From Virgibacillus_R byunsanensis (GTDB taxonomy: Bacteria; Bacillota; Bacilli; Bacillales; Amphibacillaceae), in contig NZ_JBHTKJ010000076.1 of NCBI RefSeq assembly GCF_042675965.1, positions 1-62,727 on the forward strand: a DNA stretch of 62,727 nucleotides. The letters are read 5' to 3'. Shown piece after piece: positions 60,598-62,727 of the stretch (positions are counted from its first letter, which is position 1; the number at the start of each line of letters is the position of its first letter). The notes beneath the pieces were generated by a model that worked only from the letters and a program-made list of their open reading frames with translations, searched no databases and had not been told where the DNA came from. The translations under genes and the position numbers were made by a program.

Positions 60598-61809
60598 TTA
60601 TGGTGTGTAATCCACATTTTCGGTATAAACGTTACCAGAGTTCCATAATAAAAATTCATTTATTCCATTTTCATTTAATGCTTTAATTTGTGCTTCGACT
60701 TCTGCTTTTCCATATTGTTTCGTAGCACCACTATACAACCAAGGCGCTTCAAAATCTTGGATCCATGGTCTTGAAACAGGTGGATTGTCGAGCTTTCCTA
60801 GTACTTCGTTCTCGACTTTTGAATACTCTGTTACTAGCTCATATGGTTTTTCATCTGGTTTATCTATATCAAAATAAGGTGTCCAATGACTTGGATATAT
60901 CATAGAAGAGATCACATCTACATTTTCCGATATTTTAGTGAAATTCTGTCCAATACCTGGTGTTTCTTCAAGTGTAGCTGCATAACCGAATATATCAACC
61001 GAAACATCTATATCATAATACTCAAGCTCTTCTCTTGCGTATGCTACAAAATCAGTTACCGCTGCAACTCTTCGCTTAACACTATTTAATTCTGAATCAG
61101 CATAATCGCCACGTGAGTAATCAAGTTCCTCATCACGGTGTTCAAATCCTTCTGGGAATCGTACATAATCAAATTGAATTTCCTGGAAACCTAATTCCGC
61201 AGCCATCTTTGCAATTTCAACATTGTACTCCCAAACTTCTTTTTCAAATGGATTAACAAACGCTTCCTTCTTATTGTTTACCCAAACTTCTCCGTTTTTC
61301 GTAAACGATAAGTCAGGGCGTTCTTTTGCCAGCATGGAATCCTTGAAAACTACTATTCTGGCAATAGGATATATCTCTTCTTCCTCTAAAGTTTCCAGTG
61401 TTTCACGAGGATTACTCATAAAATTCTTAGCTATATCTTCGTATGGAGATCCTTCTTCAGGTTTAAATGTCAGATTTCCATGATCCTCTTTAATATCTAT
61501 AACCATTGAATTTAATTCTGTTGTACCTACTAAATCCAATAAAGTTTCAAAACGAGCTCCTCCGGCAGAATTACCCGTCACATAAATACCTCTTACAGCG
61601 TCTGGATATTCAAATTTTAATCCTGAATCATATGTAAAACGTTTCATTTCCTTTGTAGTATCAATTGGTGTTAAACTCGTCGTTCTTTCTGAATGTAAGC
61701 CAGCCTTTAATAATTCATCCCCACTACTGGTATATGAAAAGAATGGGATAGTCAGACTAATTAGGAGAATTCCTAATAATGTAAATATCTTTAGATGCTT
61801 TTTCTCCAT
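60598..61809 (-). CDS. Exported putative glycoside hydrolase (DUF4015-type)
   Basis: 403 codons from ATG 61809 (TAGGAGA nine bases upstream; a TTG three codons earlier is too near the site). An N-terminal signal or anchor helix (about 6-25) points outside. The catalytic-barrel part begins RGIYVTGNSAGG (about 70) and has MVIDIKEDHG, ARIVVFKDSML, EIQFDYVRFPEG (about 215-226) and SSMIYPSHW with the ending FLLWNSGNVY. This is the DUF4015 (GH-like) family found beside many Firmicute spore and cell-wall genes; sugar polymer cleavage is assumed from the barrel and acids (Asp in VIDIKED and FDYVRFP). Lies upstream of yjbC on the same strand, with its own terminator. Confidence 0.85.
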   Translation of the reverse strand: MEKKHLKIFTLLGILLISLTIPFFSYTSSGDELLKAGLHSERTTSLTPIDTTKEMKRFTYDSGLKFEYPDAVRGIYVTGNSAGGARFETLLDLVGTTELNSMVIDIKEDHGNLTFKPEEGSPYEDIAKNFMSNPRETLETLEEEEIYPIARIVVFKDSMLAKERPDLSFTKNGEVWVNNKKEAFVNPFEKEVWEYNVEIAKMAAELGFQEIQFDYVRFPEGFEHRDEELDYSRGDYADSELNSVKRRVAAVTDFVAYAREELEYYDIDVSVDIFGYAATLEETPGIGQNFTKISENVDVISSMIYPSHWTPYFDIDKPDEKPYELVTEYSKVENEVLGKLDNPPVSRPWIQDFEAPWLYSGATKQYGKAEVEAQIKALNENGINEFLLWNSGNVYTENVDYTP

Positions 61810-62042
61810 AACTATCAATCTCCTAATCTTATTTTAATTCTATTATAAAGGAGAGATGCAAAAAGTGGAACATCTATTTTTAATATTTTGTCGAAATTTC
61901 GTAATAGCTTTGTTACATTGATCTTTTGAGATCTTAAACTTTCCATAGCGTTTGGTGAAACCCCCATATTGGATTTTAAGATAATATATAAACAATAAAA
62001 TCAGCTGGGGAGATAGAAATATCGATAACTCAAATAGAGCAC

Positions 62043-62439
62043 GTGCTATTGGATTATCGTTTGATGGAATATCAGGAAAACATAATGCTTCCAGATCAAT
62101 TAAAACGAGTTGCAAAACGGGTTATTGGAATAGGCAGAAACGGAACTTCCGGGGGAAATGGATCTGGAGACATCTTCCAGGCATTTTCAGTTGCCAATGA
62201 GATGGACATCCCACAACTGGGAAACGAATAAACTGAATATGGAATTTATTAATGATGAAGCTTTTGATTCCATTTATGAAGCTACATGCCAAGCAGTGGA
62301 ATAATCTCTCATAAACGCACTGCTAGCAGCTGAATCGATGACTTCGTTTAAGCCTAATGGTAAAACGGTTAAGGCTATTGATCATTTAGCGTTAATAAAT
62401 GTTATGAAACAATATAATAGATACCATTTAGATTATTAG
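62043..62439 (+). pseudogene. P1-family peptidase (DmpA/BapA type), 3' remnant
   Basis: Plus-strand pieces LPDQLKRVAKRVIGIGRNG then SGGNGSGDIFQAFSVANEMD, a frame change near 62225, ETNKLNMEFINDEAF and EATCQAVE, a TAA at 62301-62303, then SLINALLAAESMTSFKPNGK and HLALINVMKQYNRYHLDY. These are in the order of the C-terminal part of P1 aminopeptidases, where G-N-G-S-G-D is the nucleophile segment. The N-terminal half is absent and two breaks are present, so the gene is dead. Confidence 0.75.
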
Positions 62440-62449
62440 ATAAAGGCTG

Positions 62450-62727
62450 TTTTCGCACACATTGTTGTTTTTTTATCTTCATAGTTGATATAAACTGCGA
62501 TGTAACTTGATGTGACGGTTAACCTACCGCTACGGAAATACACTTCGCCTTCACCCATCCGGGTACAAGTGCGACATCTGCTTCGTTTCACTGCGCAGTG
62601 TCTTCTACCCGTGGGCGGCTGATGAGCTTCCTCGAGCTAACGCTCTCTGGGGTCTATAGGCTAGGAGGCTGTCCGACGAAGTGAAATTGCCGAATATTTA
62701 TTCAAAATATGGTGGATTATACATTAA
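62450..62727. mobile_element. Repeat family A, copy 5 (cut by window edge)
   Basis: Starts AAAGGCTGTTTTCGCACAC, ten bases past the stop of the peptidase remnant, with GATATAAACTGCGATGTAAC, CGGAAATACACTTCGCC and GGGCGGCTGATGAGCTTCC. It contains MITE C copy 2 from 62665 and continues beyond the window. Confidence 0.8.
62665..62727. mobile_element. MITE C, copy 2 (partial), opposite orientation to copy 1
   Basis: CTAG then GAGGCTGTCCGACGAAGTGA, and the remaining bases to the window end match the reverse complement of 7985-8047 in copy 1. The second half lies past position 62727. Confidence 0.85.

Noticed and set aside
61843..62115. 90-codon minus-strand ORF
   Set aside because: Overlaps the peptidase remnant on the other strand and has no ribosome site.

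Overview
The window looks like a chromosome segment of a low-GC, endospore-forming member of the Bacillaceae (Oceanobacillus/Virgibacillus-like; genus not certain). The evidence is AT-rich sequence, strong AGGAGG-type ribosome binding sites, spore coat genes (CotY/CotZ family, CotO family), a sporulation checkpoint gene (sda), and long synteny with the Bacillus subtilis yjb-yjc region (yjcH-yjcG-yjcF, cotZ/cotO, prpE, yjbO, nadK, relQ, yjbK, yjbI, spxH, pepF, coiA, mecA, spx, yjbC).

Layout. 1-4.5 kb: a TnpB gene cut by the window edge, a small YqkK-like gene, an aspartase/fumarase-family lyase, two tandem CBO0543-type membrane proteins and a tiny cysteine-rich ORF. 4.5-7.8 kb: a TetM-like GTPase divergent from an aromatic-acid-exporter-like protein. 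8.6-17.3 kb: a cyclic-di-GMP block with ykuI, a PAS-GGDEF cyclase and a membrane HD-GYP protein. The HD-GYP gene heads an operon with a previously unlisted 21-codon peptide gene, a PqqD-M50 protease and a DUF3892 protein. 17.4-20.4 kb: DUF3137/LemA pair and tiny hydrophilic ORFs. 20.9-27.4 kb: metNIQ under a SAM riboswitch, mtnE, a VTT membrane protein and an exported phosphodiesterase. 27.5-29.9 kb: sda, then an EAL-PilZ operon behind a c-di-GMP-I riboswitch, preceded by a LuxR-type regulator broken at a nine-A run. 30-35.2 kb: a low-quality accessory segment with dead transposases, arsR-sulP and plsC, bounded by a tRNA-Val and a displaced copy of its 3' end. 35.3-42.9 kb: heterodimeric ABC exporter, yjcHGF and a DUF421 gene, with two arrays of six 20-21 bp phased iterons. 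43.5-61.8 kb: coat genes, mgtE, rodA, then the yjb stress and competence cluster.

How the genes fit together. Two themes recur. The first is c-di-GMP: a cyclase, an EAL pair, HD-GYP, PilZ and a riboswitch that probably reads the same second messenger. The second is the Spx/MecA/SpxH proteolysis and thiol-stress circuit, next to RelQ (alarmone), NadK and PrpE.

The intergenic space is heavily colonised by short non-coding repeats. Family A is 0.5-0.9 kb with GGCTGTTTTCG termini and an 8-bp target duplication at one copy. C is a 118-bp MITE nested inside A. B is a roughly 120-bp hairpin repeat, D a roughly 145-bp repeat, and E a roughly 115-bp duplication. Many apparent short ORFs lie inside these repeats and are not genes. 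All calls are from reading the sequence; no database search was run.
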